Source: Hevea brasiliensis (taxonomy: Eukaryota; Streptophyta; Magnoliopsida; Malpighiales; Euphorbiaceae). From it: a stretch of 64,000 nt of DNA. The stretch spans positions 21,466,258 through 21,530,257 of the forward strand of contig NC_079497.1 of NCBI RefSeq assembly GCF_030052815.1. The letters run 5' to 3'. Positions 37,970 to 50,600 of this stretch are shown here, one piece after another. Numbering within the stretch: position 1 is the first letter of the stretch; every line of letters begins with the position of its first letter. Below the pieces are notes generated by a model, which ran no database searches, was not told where the DNA came from, and saw only the letters and a list, made by a program, of their open reading frames with translations. Both the position numbers and the translations under genes were made by a program.

Positions 37970-39430
37970 TGATACATTCATATTATATAGGCATTTAGGA
38001 TAGCATTTACCCTTTTTGGTTGCTTAATTGTTTAGTTTTCATAGATATTTTACTTATATTTCATAAATTTCTTAATACATTACAAATCCTTGATTTCTAT
38101 AGTATTTCAAGTGCATTTAAAGGTAAAAGCATAATTAGAAGGAAGAAGGAAGCCTGAAAATCAAGTTTTAAAGAGTAAGGAGCATTATACAAGGCGTGTA
38201 ACCAACTAGCCCATGTGAAGAAGTCACTGAAGACAATTAATTACATAACCCTTACAATTTTTAAAGTTGTGCAATTAAAGTGACTCGTGTAAATTCAAGC
38301 TGTGCAATTAAAATGACCAGTGTAATTTGCTGAGCATATAAAAAGCTAAAAAACTTGAGGATAGAAGACTATATGGGCTATACCTGTGTAAATTAAACAA
38401 ATGGCATGGCCTGTGTAAAGGCTTTAGACAAAAATTCAAGCCAAACCTCTCTCCCTTCTTATCTATTCTGCAAGGACTTCTAAGGCTTTTAGGACTTTGA
38501 AACAAAGGTTTTTACACTAAATATGAATATAATAAGTCAGGATTTAAGAATAGGGAACTTTTTGACATTCAAGAGAGCATATCACCTTTGAAAGAGGCGA
38601 GAGGAGAAACAGATCTACAAGATTTTCAAAGGAAGTCCAACTGAAATTTCAAAAGTCCAAGGCTGAGATTCTTCATGTGGGTTCTTTCATTCCATTCCTT
38701 CTCATGTATTTTCTTTATTATTTTATAAACTTGATAGTAAAACTCACAATGTGTGAGTAGTTTCTTTATTCTTGGATTAGGGATATGGCAATTTCAATTT
38801 TGTAATGGATTTGATTTGATCTTAATTAATAAATTGAGTATTTTGTTCTTTGATTCAATATCTTGTGATCTTAATGCATACTATGTGTTGAGTTCCACTT
38901 AGTATTGATTTTCATATATTAATTGAAGGGCTGAAAGGTGAAGATTAATATTAGAATAATAGAATTTTGAACTTACAATTCTTGATCTAGAGATAGGCTA
39001 GAATTCTATGTGGATTTAACAATTAATCAAGAAACATAATGGGTTTTAATTATTTAATTGCCACAAAAGTAAGGTTTAAGTTGATTAAGATATAACTTGA
39101 GTGCCTTGAGAGAGAACTTAAGATAACTTAGGATTAATTTCCTTTAAAATAATAATTTCCCATTTATTGAATAAATTGGATTAGGTCTACAATTGATTGA
39201 AGTGTGAACCCCATGCTCTGGAATGCTTTTATTAATTGATATTCAAGTTTAGTTAATTGATTTAGATTTTATTTCATTTAATTAGATTTAATTACTATTT
39301 CTTTACAAATCAATAGTCTAGATAATTATAATTGTTGTCTTATTTAGTACTCAACATGGTCCTCATAGGAACGATACTCACTCATCACTTTATTGCTTAC
39401 TAATGATTCGTGCACTTACAAGATTTTGCA
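37970..39430 (+). repeat. E4 5' LTR
   Basis: Aligns along its length with 55456-56922. A TATA-like motif TATAAAAAG is at 38337-38345; the right LTR has the equivalent site altered. The terminus is TTTTGCA at 39430. Confidence 0.82.
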
Positions 39431-39439
39431 TAATAAGTT

Positions 39440-39458
39440 TTTGGCCCCGTTGTGGAAG
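39440..39458 (+). other. E4 primer binding site, degenerate tRNA-Asp type
   Basis: TTTGGCCCCGTTGTGG resembles the perfect TGGCGCCGTTGCCGG site seen in E6 at 60722, with several substitutions. Confidence 0.65.
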
Positions 39459-39664
39459 ATCGGTGCTTGACATTAGACAATTGGTGATTTAGTTAATCCA
39501 GACATTTTAGTTTCTTTTGTAGTTTATTTTTTGTCTTTATTTTTCTATATGTCTAATTTTGCTTTTATTTATTTATCTTGTGAGGTACTTTGAGATGTTT
39601 CATTAATAGCTATAAATCAATAACACAATGAACCCTTTTTTACTAACTGGGGAAGATTTAATGA

Positions 39665-40474
39665 ATGAGTAGAGAGATTTCCTCATCAGAATCTTTCAAA
39701 TCAGTTTTTAGCTCTTTGACCTATGATGGTTTAGATAAAGTGATAAGAAATCAGGTAGATTACGGAGCTTGGGCTATTGGTGATCACATTCTTCAAAGAG
39801 GCCATGGCGTTGCCATTCACTTGTTGAATGACATGGCAGATTTTGATTACCATTGGTATTGGGATCCTTCTTTACAGGGTTGGGGTCACTAATATCCCCC
39901 ACACATCTATCAACCTAATATTTCACACCAACCATTTATGCTTCAAATAGAGAAGGGCGTGAGACTTGAAGAGGCAGTAGCTCAATTGGAAAATTTTGAT
40001 AACTTAATGGTGAACAATAAACTATCATTGCATGAGGAGAAATTAAACAAGCAAGGTAGGGATAGTGAGTTGAATGGTAAAAAAGCTTTATGGGAATTTG
40101 AACCTATAAAAGAAGTGAAGCTTTAATTGTAAGAACAAAATTCCTTTGAAAATAATTTATTGATAGAGTTCCCACCAGAAAAGGAGTTACTTGCAGAAAA
40201 AGTGATACCTAAAGTTGAAGAAAACAATTCTTTTATAGTTGGGGGAGTATTGGAAGAGTGCTTACATGAAGACAAATCGAAAATGAAAGTGGTGGATGAA
40301 GAAATTGATAAGACTATCTATTTGAGTTTATTGATGGTGCTTACAAATACACCACTGGAAGACCCTTTTATATCATAAACACGTCTGAATCATCATATGT
40401 TCTCTATGAGCTAAATTAGTCCTTATTACAAGAATATCATTCCAAGCTAAGTGTTGTTTGTGCTACATGCAATC
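39665..40474 (+). pseudogene. E4 decayed reading frame, left part
   Basis: Open pieces are 39665-39892, 39938-40126 and 40160-40378, all in a continuous region separated by single stops. The second piece has a Glu/Leu-rich segment (RLEEAVAQLENFDNL) reminiscent of the coiled-coil part of Athila Gag. The rest is acidic and not recognised. After removal of the 40475-53667 unit, the region continues at 53673. Confidence 0.5.
40470..40474. repeat. Target-site duplication CAATC, left copy
   Basis: CAATC directly precedes the Cassandra terminus. The same five bases follow the chromovirus-type LTR end at 53668-53672. Confidence 0.7.
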
Positions 40475-40554
40475 TATAACAATCGGGCTCTAACCACTAG
40501 AGGAATTGTCTGCTTTGGCCGTAAGCCTCACGGTTTTGTCCCATAGGTGGAATG

Positions 40555-40621
40555 GAGAACTTCCCAGGAGGTCACCCATCCTAGGATTTCTCTCAAGCGA
40601 GCACGCTTAACCCTGGAGTTC
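40555..40621 (-). other. 5S-rRNA-derived segment in Cassandra left LTR
   Basis: On the minus strand it reads GTTAAGCGTGCTCGCTTGAG and then ATGGGTGACCTCCTGGGAAG, the internal control and 3' part of plant 5S rRNA. It is not a real 5S gene because the 5' third is missing and it is embedded in a TRIM. Confidence 0.88.
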
Positions 40622-40822
40622 TTCCAACTCTCCAGGCCATTCTACCAAAAGGTGCCTCTAGTGATTAGTTCCCCCATTTTCTATATCATTACTTTTTGAA
40701 CCCAAGACCATCTCTGTGCTTTGCTGATGTGGGATTTGCCTAAGGGACCTTTCTCCCCCCCTTTCGAGACTCAGCGTCCTCACTGAGGTTTGCCCCACCA
40801 TCGCCCAAGAGGACACGCGAGT

Positions 40823-40835
40823 GGCTCTGATACCA
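40823..40835 (-). other. Cassandra primer binding site, initiator tRNA-Met
   Basis: Plus strand GGCTCTGATACCA, a perfect complement of TGGTATCAGAGCC, three bases inside the right repeat. Confidence 0.88.
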
Positions 40836-40917
40836 ATTGTAACGATCGGGCTCTAACCACTAGAGGAATTTTCCGCTTTGGCCGCAAGCCTCACGGTTTT
40901 GTCCCATAGGTGGAATG

Positions 40918-40984
40918 GAGAACTTCCCAGGAGGCTACCCATCCTAGGATTTCTCTCAAGCGAGCACGCTTAACCCTGGAGTTC
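40918..40984 (-). other. 5S-rRNA-derived segment in Cassandra right LTR
   Basis: Second copy of the 5S-like segment, nearly identical to 40555-40621. GTCACCC in the left copy is GCTACCC here. Confidence 0.88.
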
Positions 40985-41115
40985 TTCCAACTCTCTAGGC
41001 CATTCTACCAAAACGCGCCTTTAGTGATTAGTTCCCCCATTTTCTATATCATTACTTTTTGAACCAAAGACCATCTCCGTGCTTTGCCGATGTGGGATTT
41101 GCCTAAGGGACCTTT

Positions 41116-42131
41116 GCCCGTCTACAGTGTAGAAGAGCGATGAGTACCACATTCGGTGCCGAAACTCCCTATCTTGTCTTGTCATGTCTATTGTAAATTT
41201 TAATGTCATTTAAAACATGTATTCTATGTGTAGAATTTTTCTTTTTTTTTTTTTATATATATATCTTATTTCTGTGGAGACCCGGACAGAGCCTTCCCCA
41301 TTTTATTAGCATCTAGTGGGTTCCACTAATCACCTGTTAACGTGTCCATATTCATTTCACACATTTCCATATCATATTCTCTTGTATCATATCATTTACA
41401 ATTATTTATGAGATCTAAAAATGAAGTATCATCTATTGCATTCATATAAAAATTCATAGATAATAAATTACAAGTTTTCATTTCAATCTCAAAGTTTAAT
41501 TGCAAGTCCAAAATGAAATACATCATGACTAGACATAATGAACCAAAATACTAGTCTATACATGGGCCCTACCAAAATATAAAAGACTGGTGAGGTGACT
41601 TTGGATAAAGGTAGATCTGGTGGAAACTCTGTCCGAACACTACTGTGGCGGCTGTTGCTGTGATGGCTGCTGATCTCCAGTACCTACGCGATGGAAAACC
41701 AACGCGCTAAGCATAACGCTTAGTGGTGCATAATTTATAATAACTATAATTTAACAATCTAAATAACAATGGTAAATTCATAATTTATGTGTCTTTTATA
41801 TTTTTATTGCACTTTGGGAACAATTTAATTTATCAGGATCTTTTCTGTTTACTTATTGTATATTCAATCTTAATTAATCATTTTCAATGCCCAAGAAACC
41901 TATAACAAATTATAAAAGTTGGATACATGGGAGTACACAGGTTAGACAGCCATATGTCTACCCTGTATACATCTGTCAGGCACGAGGCCAGCTGTCGGGC
42001 ACGAGACTCGCTGTCAGGCTTGTAAAGCCAGAAATAAAGTAGGCACAATGGCCAGTAAGTAGGCATATAGCCTGTAGATCAATCATACCAGACACATATT
42101 GTCAGTTCATGATTTTCTCGGTAGGCAGTAC
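41116..42131 (-). repeat. E3-family LTR, outer fragment (first about 1.0 kb)
   Basis: Matches the E3 LTR from about its 14th base (CCCGTCTACA...) to the AGTAC at 42127-42131, where E3 is inserted. It continues at 51128. It joins directly to Cassandra on the left. Confidence 0.82.
42127..42131. repeat. Target-site duplication of E3, left copy
   Basis: AGTAC, repeated at 51123-51127 directly after the E3 right terminus. Confidence 0.85.
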
Positions 42132-45100
42132 CATGACGCTCCTCACTCGTATACAGTGTAGCCAAGCAATGAGTGCCACATTCGGTGCCGGAGTGTCTTG
42201 TCATGTCTATTGTAAATTTTAATGTCATTTAAGTCAGGTAATTTATGTGTAGAAATTTTTTTTTATATCTTATTTCTGTGGAGACCCGGACATATCCTCC
42301 TCTGTTTTATTAGCATCTGGCGGGTTCCACTATCACCTGTTAATATATTCATAGTCATCTCACATATTTCCATATCATATTCTCTTTTATCATATCATTC
42401 ACAACTATTTATGAGATCTTAAAATGAAGTATCATCTATTGCATTCATATGGAAATTCATAGATAATAAATTATAAGTTTTCATTTCAATCTCAAGTTTA
42501 ATTTTAAGTCCAAAATGAAATATATCATAAACTAGTAATTACATCATGACTAAACATAATGAACCAAAATGCTAGTCTATACATGGGCCCTACCAAAATA
42601 CAAAAGACCGGTGAAGTGACTCTGGACAATGGCAGATCTGGTCAGAGCTCTATCAGTGCACTCATCGGTGCCGCCACTGCCGATCGATCTCCAGTACCTA
42701 CGCGATGAAAACCAACGCGCTAAGCATAACGCTTAGTGATGCATAATTTATAATAATAATAATTTAACATTTGAAATAATATCTGCAACTCATAATTTCT
42801 GGGTATTTTATATTTTTATTGCTCTTTGCAAATAATTAACATTATCGGGATCTTTTGTGATTACTTATTGTATTTTAAGTCTTAATTAATTTTTATCAGT
42901 GCCCAAGAAACCTATAACAAATTATAAAAGCTGGATGCACGGGTGTATAGTGGTTAGACAGCCATATGTTTATCCAGTATACGTCTGTCAGGCACGAGGC
43001 TAGCTGTCGGGCATGAGACCCACTGTCAGGCTTGTAAAGCCAGAAATAAAGTAGGCACAATGGCCAATAAGTAGGCATATAGCCTGTAGAACAATCATAC
43101 TAGACATATATTGTCAGTTCATGATTTTCTCGGTTGGCAGTACTGCTATCTGTAGTCCCTAATTGGTATACCAATTTATCCAAACTAAATAAATAAGTCT
43201 AGGTATACTATAGGCAATAAAACATTTTTAATTAATTTAGCACTATTTACTATTACTATTTTCTAGTACTGTTCATTGGTACCATTAATTTCGTATTAAT
43301 AGGACATTAATCCCAATTTACATATTCATATAATTTTTAATGTTTAATTATCCTTATGAGTATTTTAATTATCATATATAGCATTTTTCCCATGAACCTT
43401 TCTTTAGGTTCAGGTTGATGTATTATTTTTATCTAGGAATTTGACTAGGTTAGGATGTCTATTTAGTCACACTTCCTTCATAACAATTGCTCCTCTATGT
43501 TTAAACTTAAATTTTAGTTTTGAATCACTGAATTTGGGTTTATAGAACTAAAGTTATGGTCAAAATACTATAACTAGTCCCTTTGCCTCTAAGCTGTCAA
43601 TAATTTACAATTTCTGGTCAATAAATTTTGACCAATCATTTGATCATTTTATTGTCATTTATAGACTTAGGTTCCTTCACAATATATGTTCCTTTATGTC
43701 TTAGGGACTCCCAGGTACAATTTCATAATTTTTCAAGTTTTTTGGAATTATTTATGGCCAATTAACTGACCTGGGTTCATGTACCCTGTGCCAACAGTGG
43801 CTCAGTTCAGGACAGAAAATACAGGTCACTTTTTGATATTCTTAAATTCATAATTTGAGGATGGTTCCTAGAACAAAGTTGTAGCCCTATTTCTTAGGTT
43901 TCTGGAAAGGTATGTCTCATCTCAATTGGATTTTTCTAGTGGGAATTATGACTAAAAGACTATTCTGGGGTCAAGTGAAGTTTGGTCAGATTGTAGGTTT
44001 TGATGCAGTGACTTATTCTAACTGTTTGACCTAGTTCTCTTATTTTATGGGTTTTGGTCAAAACACCAATTTTGTAGGTCAGTGTCTTGTGGACATTTTT
44101 CCACTGGTTTTATTACATTTGAGTTATTGTAGACCAATTTATGGTCATTTTTCCAAAACTGGTCGGGTGAGGTTAGGTCCAGCAGTTTTTGGGTAACCTA
44201 ATTCTGGGCAGTTTTGTGACTCAACTTGTGCTAATAATTTGACTTGGTTAAAGGAAAAACTGGGTCAAGTGGTCTTCATGAAAAATGGAGCCCTATGTCT
44301 AAGCTTTCCATGGATGTAATTTTATGTCATTTGGACCAGTATAAAGAGAGTTATGACCAAATGAACACGTACTGTTCATTTGATCATTTTCTGGGTTTCA
44401 GTGTTTGGTCATCCGGGTTTGGGCAGAGAACTGGTCATGATTTGACAAAATTTGGGTAGGGTTCCTTCTTGAAAAATGAAGGTTTAGATGTCTCAAAACA
44501 ACTCCAATTGGTCTCATACCAATTGGGGCAAGACAAAGGGAGATATGACAATAAAAATCTATTGGATTCAATAACAACATAATCTGTAGAAAATTCACAC
44601 TCCTAATTTCAATCTCCTCCTTCTTCCAAACTCCAAATAAGCATATATGGCACTTTTATAAGCATCAATCTCAACTTAACCAAGTCAATTTCAAGTATTT
44701 ACATAAAGTCCCCACATCATATACGTAAACCCTAATTTTAATCACCCAATTTACACAAACTCAACTCTTTTACACTTCTTATCATATCAACTATTCAAAC
44801 ATCCTTATGGAACCATTTTTCATCATTTAAAAACAACAAACCTCACAAGATTCATGGCTGCCAAAATTAGGGTTCTTCAATTCCTTTTTATTTGTTTTCA
44901 TTTTTATGGAATACTCACTCATCTCATCATTCTTACAATATTTAAAGAAGAGAGGGAGTGGTATTTTTGCACTTACCTTGTGACTCAACTTGCAAACTTC
45001 AATTTCTCTTCTTCAAATGGGTATCTAAAGCTTCCTTAGGGTGTGGGGAGTATTTTTTGTGAAGAGAGGTTAAGGTTTTATGGGGAGAAAGCTTGGGAAA

Positions 45101-45216
45101 TCAAGCTTTAAGCTTGATAACAATGGTGGGGAGGGAGAGACCAAGGGAGACGGCAAGGAGAGAGAGAGAGAGAAGAGGAAGAAGAAGATGGTTGGTGGCG
45201 TTTTGTCTCTTGTGGG

Positions 45217-45230
45217 TATTTATATATATA
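45217..45230 (-). promoter_or_regulatory. TATA box of E3 left LTR
   Basis: Minus strand TATATATATAAATA, followed by a CT-rich leader (about 45135-45210). This is typical of a plant promoter. The right LTR has the same at 50686-50699. Confidence 0.6.
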
Positions 45231-45261
45231 CATTTATGTGTACTTTATTGTTTTTAAATTT

Positions 45262-45335
45262 CATAAATCTATTTCCTTTCTTTTCTTTTCTTTCCTTTTC
45301 TTTTCTTTTCTTTTCTTCTTCTTTCTCTTCTCAAT
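45262..45335. repeat. TTTTC microsatellite in E3 LTR
   Basis: Polypyrimidine run of TTTTC-like units. It is shorter at 50738-50783 in the right LTR and recurs at 53270-53330, so its length varies among copies. Confidence 0.8.
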
Positions 45336-45671
45336 TTTCAAATTCAAATTCATAAATTTAATTTATGTTAATTATTTTATTTCCTAATTTTTCATTTGAC
45401 ATTTAGGTCAAAATTCACCTCTAGAGGTGAAATGACCAAAATGCCCTTCATGGTGCTCATCAAGTTATTTTTATTATTTATACCAATTAATAAATTCTCT
45501 AAATTTTATTTTATTTCTCAAAATTTTTCCTATATTTTTTTAATATTTATTTCATTAATTTATGCCTCATCACTATAGTTTAAGTGTAGTTCCAGACATC
45601 CTGACTGTCCGAATAGACTTTAGTCGTCGGAATAGTAAAATGTACGAACTACCTACGGTGAGGGCATTACA

Positions 45672-45685
45672 ATTCTTCCCCTCTA
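45672..45685 (-). other. E3 polypurine tract
   Basis: Minus strand TAGAGGGGAAGAAT directly before the LTR start TGTAATGCCC. Confidence 0.75.
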
Positions 45686-45847
45686 AATAAAATTCCATCC
45701 TTGAAATTTACACAGTGTAATTAATTGAGAAACTGCTATCTCCTTGTCCTTTCGCCTTTTTGTGATATAATACTTTACTTTTTCTTTAGTCTGTCTTATT
45801 AATCCTAGTTCTACAATCTTATCCTTATCTTGATTTACTATTAGAAA

Positions 45848-45948
45848 TACGTAGCTTTACACAATAGTCCCAAGTCGGTACTGTAATCTGCAGCTTACAG
45901 CACAAACATCAAGAGCATTGCATAGTTACCACGGTATATCCCAATAGA
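45848..45948 (-). other. Conserved non-coding island shared with E1
   Basis: About 100 bp match E1 internal-3 (17813-17915) at roughly 85 percent by eye, while flanking DNA does not align. It contains the 20-nt hairpin CTGTAA-loop-TTACAG (45880-45899), identical in both. The first frame in sense direction meets a stop, and no conserved peptide is evident. Confidence 0.7.
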
Positions 45949-46104
45949 CTAACTCTTTTTTTTTTTCCTTAACCAGTTCTGTACTCATCTTCTTTCATCT
46001 CATATACAGCCTCCTTCTCATTTCCATCTATTATCTTTGATACGATCCTTTTCAGTTGATAATCTACCATAACCTTATGGTTCAAAGGGTTGGTGATAAG
46101 CATG

Positions 46105-47499
46105 TCATCTTCTAACTCTCGGTATCCTCTTTTTAACAGGAGATACAATGTATATATAGGGGTGAATATAAGTAAGGTCTATCAATACATACTTAAAGGT
46201 ATTATAATTAGGAAATGTACCTCTGATAACGTCTACCGGATTTGGCTCCTCTCGAGCCATAGCGTACACACGGGGTGCTACTCCAGCCTCAGGCCATTCT
46301 GTAGTCTCAGAAGCCCTCTGTGATGTACCAGCTATCTCAGGCCTCACAGGTCTTCTACCCCTCTGTGCTACCAGGGTAGTCCTCTCTGTCTATGGTAGTG
46401 TAGTGGAAGCACTCCCCTGTGGAAAACTTCATACGAAATGATCCATAGACCCACATCTGAAACATCCACCAGTCAACAGTTGACACTCCCCTCTGTGTAT
46501 CCTGCCACAGTGGGTACATTATGGCACTAAAATTGATTCTCTTGTTACTGTACCCGGGGAACTAAGTATAGATACTCCAGACTGGCCCTTCTGGCCTTGT
46601 GTTTGGCTCTGTGAACCCTTATGCTTTTTACTAATAGTAGTTGGTGCACTAAACTAGTCCTGTCCAGGACCTCTCTTACGCTGTCTGTCCCTCCTGGACT
46701 GCTTCTCATTTCTGACTCTCTCCACATCCAGAGCTTACGCTACTAATAGGGAGAAATCTGTGAAGTGGTGAGATGTAACTATCAGTTGGATGTTGTCATT
46801 CAGTCCATCCTCAAACCTTCTGCACTTATCAACCTCTGTAGGCATTAGCTCTAATGCATATTCACTAAGTCTCACAAATTCCTACTCATATTCGGAGACT
46901 GTAAGTTGCCTCTGCCTCAATGCCAAGAATTCTCTCCTTCTGGCCTCCAAGTACACATGGCTGATGTATTTCTTTCTGAATTCAGCCAGAAAGAACTCCA
47001 AGGTGATCTGTGCAGGCTATACTACTCTAGATACTGTCACCCACTATCTATATGCATCCTCCTGTAGCAGTGACAGAGCACATTCCAACTGCTGCTCTAG
47101 GGTGCAGTGCAACTGCTGTAATACCCTCTCTGTCCTCTCCAGCCAATACTCTGCTGCGGCTGGATCATCATCCCTCTTACCTCTGAAGTCAACTGGCCCA
47201 TACTTTCGTAGTTTCTCTAGTGGAGATCTGTGTACAGGTTGCGACTATGGGGGTGGAGGTGGCTGTGCAGGTGGTGGTGGTTGTGGCTGTGGAGGTGGCT
47301 GTAGCTGAGGAATGGCTTCGGTGACCTAACGGAATAGCTGTGTCATCTGTTCCTAGAAGGCCTGCTGTGCCCCACTCACAGTACCTCGAGATGACTTTGC
47401 TCTACTACCACTTCTCCCCCGACTAGGAGCAGGTGCATGACTCTCTACTTCCTCCTCTATCGGTCCTAGAGGTCCGTGCTCTGAAAGATCAGATGCCAT
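46105..47499 (-). pseudogene. gag: E3 gag with protease start (decayed)
   Basis: ATG at 47499 begins MASDLSEHGPLGPIEEE. A Pro/Gln-rich segment precedes the capsid core (LEKLRKYGPVDFRG, YWLERTERVLQQLHC, FLAEFRKKYI, FVRLSEYALELMP). A CTHCGRIHRGEC cluster and a partial knuckle CFRCGSMDHFV follow, with the last Cys lost. The end reads VYAMAREE, then GTFPNYNTFKYVLIDLTYIHPYI, the expected protease entry with its active site altered. The frame then stops with no further pol. About nine in-frame stops (mainly TAG) fall where the family has Gln or Trp, as expected from C-to-T changes at CAG/TGG. The protein differs strongly from E1/E2 Gag, so this is another family. Confidence 0.85.
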
Positions 47500-47621
47500 C
47501 GATCCTATAAAATAGACAAAGAACAAATCTGCATTAGTGTCACCTCGACTCTATATAAAGGCCCATGCATGTGATGTAACTAACTCTTTCTATCTATCTA
47601 GGTCTAGGACCTCCTAAACCT

Positions 47622-47634
47622 CTGCTCTGATACT
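47622..47634 (-). other. E3 primer binding site (tRNA-iMet type), one mismatch
   Basis: Plus strand GCTCTGATACTA next to the LTR start at 47641; the canonical site has CCA. Confidence 0.75.
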
Positions 47635-47640
47635 ACTAAA

Positions 47641-50600
47641 TGTGACGCCTCTCACCCGTCTACAATGTAGCCAAGCAATGAGTGCCACATTCGGTGCCGG
47701 AGCACCCTATCTTGTCTTGTCATGTCTATTGTAAATTTTAATGTCATTTAAGTCAGGTAATTTATGTGTAGAAATTTTTTTTTATATCTTATTTTTGTGG
47801 AGACCTGGATAGATCCTCCTCTGTTTTATTAGCATCTGGCGGGTTCCACTATCACCTGTTAACATATTCACAGTCATCTCACATATTTCCATATCATATT
47901 CTCTTTTATCATATCATTCACAACTATTTATGAGATCTTAAAATGAAGTATCATCTGTTGCATTCATATAGAAATTCATAGATAATAAATTACAAGTTTT
48001 CATTTCAATCTCAAGTTTAATTTCAAGTCCAAAATGAAATACATCAAAAACTAGTAATTACATCATGACTAAACATAATGAACCAAAATACTAGTCTATA
48101 CATGGGCCCTACCAAAATACAAAAGACCGACGAGGTGACTCTGGACAATGGCAGATCTGGTCAGAGCTCACAAGGCACCATCGTGCTATTGCTGCATTCT
48201 TTGGATTGATCTCCAGTACCTACGCGATGGAAAACCAACGCGCTAAGCATAACGCTTAGTGATGCATAATTTATAATAACAATAATTTAACATTTGAAAT
48301 AATATCTGTAACTCATAATTTCTGGGTATTTTATATTTTTATTGCTCTTTGGAAATAATTAACATTACCGGGATCTTTTATGATTACTTATTATATTTTA
48401 AGTCTTAATTAATTTTTATTAGTGCCCAAGAAACCTATAACAAATTATAAAAGCTGGATGCATGGGTGTATATTGGTTAGATAGCCATATGTCTATCTAG
48501 TATACGTCTGTCAGGCACGAGGCCAGCTGTCGGGCACGAAACCCGCTGTCAGGCTTGTAAAGCCAGAAATAAAGTAGGCACAATGGCCAGTAAGAAGGCA
48601 TATAGCCTGTAGAACAATCATACCAGACATATATTGTCAGTTCATGATTTTCTCGATAGGCAATATTGCTATCTGTAGTCCGTAATTGGTATACCAATTT
48701 ATCCAAACTAAATAAATAAGTCTAGGTATACTATAGGCAATTAAACATTTTTAATTAATTTAGCATTATTCACTGTTACTATTTTCTAGTACTGTTCATT
48801 GGTACTATTAATTTCGTATTAATAGGACATTAGTCCCAATTTACATATTCATATTATTTTTAATATTTAATTATCCTTATGAGTATTTTAATTATCATAT
48901 ATAACATTTTTCCCATGAACCTTTCTTTAGGTTCATGTTGATGTGTTATCTTTATCTAGGAATTTGACTAGGTTAGGATGTCTATTTAGTCACACTTCCT
49001 TCATAACAATTGCTCCTCTATGTTTAAACTTGAAGTTCAGTATTGAATCACTGAATTTGGGGTTATAAAACTCAAGTTATGGTCAAAATACTATAACTAG
49101 TCCCTTTGCCTCTAAGCTGTCAAGAATTTACAATTTCTGGTCAATAAAGTTTGACCAGTCATTTGATTATTTTATTGTCATTTTTAGACTTAGGTTCCTT
49201 CACAAGATATGTTCCTCTATGTCTTAGGGACTCCCAGGTACAATTTCATAAATTTTCAAGGTTTTTGGAATTATTTATGGCCAATTAACTGACCTAGGTT
49301 CATGTACCCTGTGCCAACAGGGGCTCAGTTCAGGACAACAACTGTAGGTCACTTTTTGAGATTCTTAAATTCATAATTTGAGGACAGTTCCTAAAACAAA
49401 GTTGTAGCCTTGTTTCTTAGGTTTCTGGAAAGGTATGGCTCATCTGAATTGGATTTTTCTAGTGGGAGTTTCTGGGGTCAAGGGAAGTTTGGTCAGATTG
49501 CAGGTTTTGATGCAGTGACTTATTCTAACTGTTTGACCTAGTTCTCTTATTTTTTGGGTTTTGGTCAAAACACCAATTTTGTAGGTCTGTGTCTTGTGGA
49601 CATTTTGCCACTAGTTTCATTACATTTGAGTTCTTGTAGACCAAGTTATGGTCATTTTTCCAAAACTGGTCGGGGTGAGGTTAGGTCCAGCTGTTTCTGG
49701 GTAACCTAATTCTGGGCAGTTTTGTGACTCAACTTGTGCTAACAATTTGATTTGGTTAAAGGCAAAACTGGGTCAAATGGTCTTCATGAAAAATGTAGCC
49801 CTATGTCTAAGCTTTCCATTGATGTAATTTTAGGTCATTCTGTTCATTTGATCATTTCTGGGTTTCAGTGTTTGGTCATCCGGGTTTGGGTAAAGAATTG
49901 ATCATGATTTTGACAAAATTTGGGCAGGGTTCCTTCTTGAAAAATGAAGGTTTAGATGTCCCAAAACACCTTCAATTGGCGTCATACCAATTGGGGTAAC
50001 ACAAAGGGAGCTATGGCAATAAAAAGCTACTGGATTCAATAACAACACAACCTACAGAAAATTCACACTCCCAATTTCAATCTCCTCATTCTTCTAAACT
50101 CCAAATAAGCATATATGGCACTTATATAAGCATCAATCTCAACTCAACCAAGTCAATTTCAAGTATTTACATAAAGTCCCCACATCATATACATAAACCC
50201 TAATTCCAATCACCCAATTTACATAAACTCAACTCTTTTACACTTCATATCATATCAACTATTCAAACATCCTTATGGAACCATTTTTCATTATTTAAAA
50301 ATAGCAAACCTCACAAGATTCATGGATGCCAAAATTAGGGTTCTTCAATTCCTTTTTATTTGTTTTCATTTTCATGGAATACTCACTCATCTCATCATTC
50401 TTATAAGATTTAAAGAAGAGTGGGAGTGGTATTTTTGCACTTACCTTGTGACTTAACTTGCAAACTTTAATTTCTCTTCTTCAAATGAGTATCTAAAGCT
50501 TCCTTAGGGTGTGGAGAGTATTTTTTTGTGAAGGGAGGTTAAGGTTTTATGGGGAGAAAGCTTGGGAAATCAAGCTTTAAGCTTGATAACAATGGTGGGG

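Larger units (their letters stand above)
40475..41115 (-). mobile_element. Cassandra TRIM (LTR-internal-LTR) with 5S-rRNA-derived block
   Basis: Two 278-bp direct repeats (40475-40752 and 40838-41115) flank an 85-bp internal part. The internal part has a polypurine tract (40753-40764, read on the minus strand) and a tRNA-Met primer site (40823-40835). Each repeat contains a minus-strand segment matching plant 5S rRNA. This combination defines the Cassandra family of terminal-repeat retrotransposons in miniature. It has no coding capacity and depends on other elements for movement. The left repeat has TATAACAATCGGG where the right has TGTAACGATCGGG. The right repeat abuts a chromovirus-type LTR lacking its first 13 or so bases. 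Confidence 0.88.
42132..45671 (-). repeat. E3 left (3') LTR (3.54 kb)
   Basis: Aligns with 47641-51122. The left terminus is altered (CATGACG where the right LTR has TGTGACG). Contains the conserved hairpin near 44501-44528, a long CT-rich run at 45262-45335 and a TATA box on the minus strand. Confidence 0.88.

Noticed and set aside
40555..40984. Possible 5S rRNA genes
   Set aside because: Only part of 5S is present, inside both repeats of a Cassandra TRIM with primer site and polypurine tract.
46790..47308. 172-codon plus-strand frame with a Gly/Cys-rich end
   Set aside because: It is the antisense shadow of E3 gag. The Gly/Cys end mirrors the Pro/Gln-rich segment.
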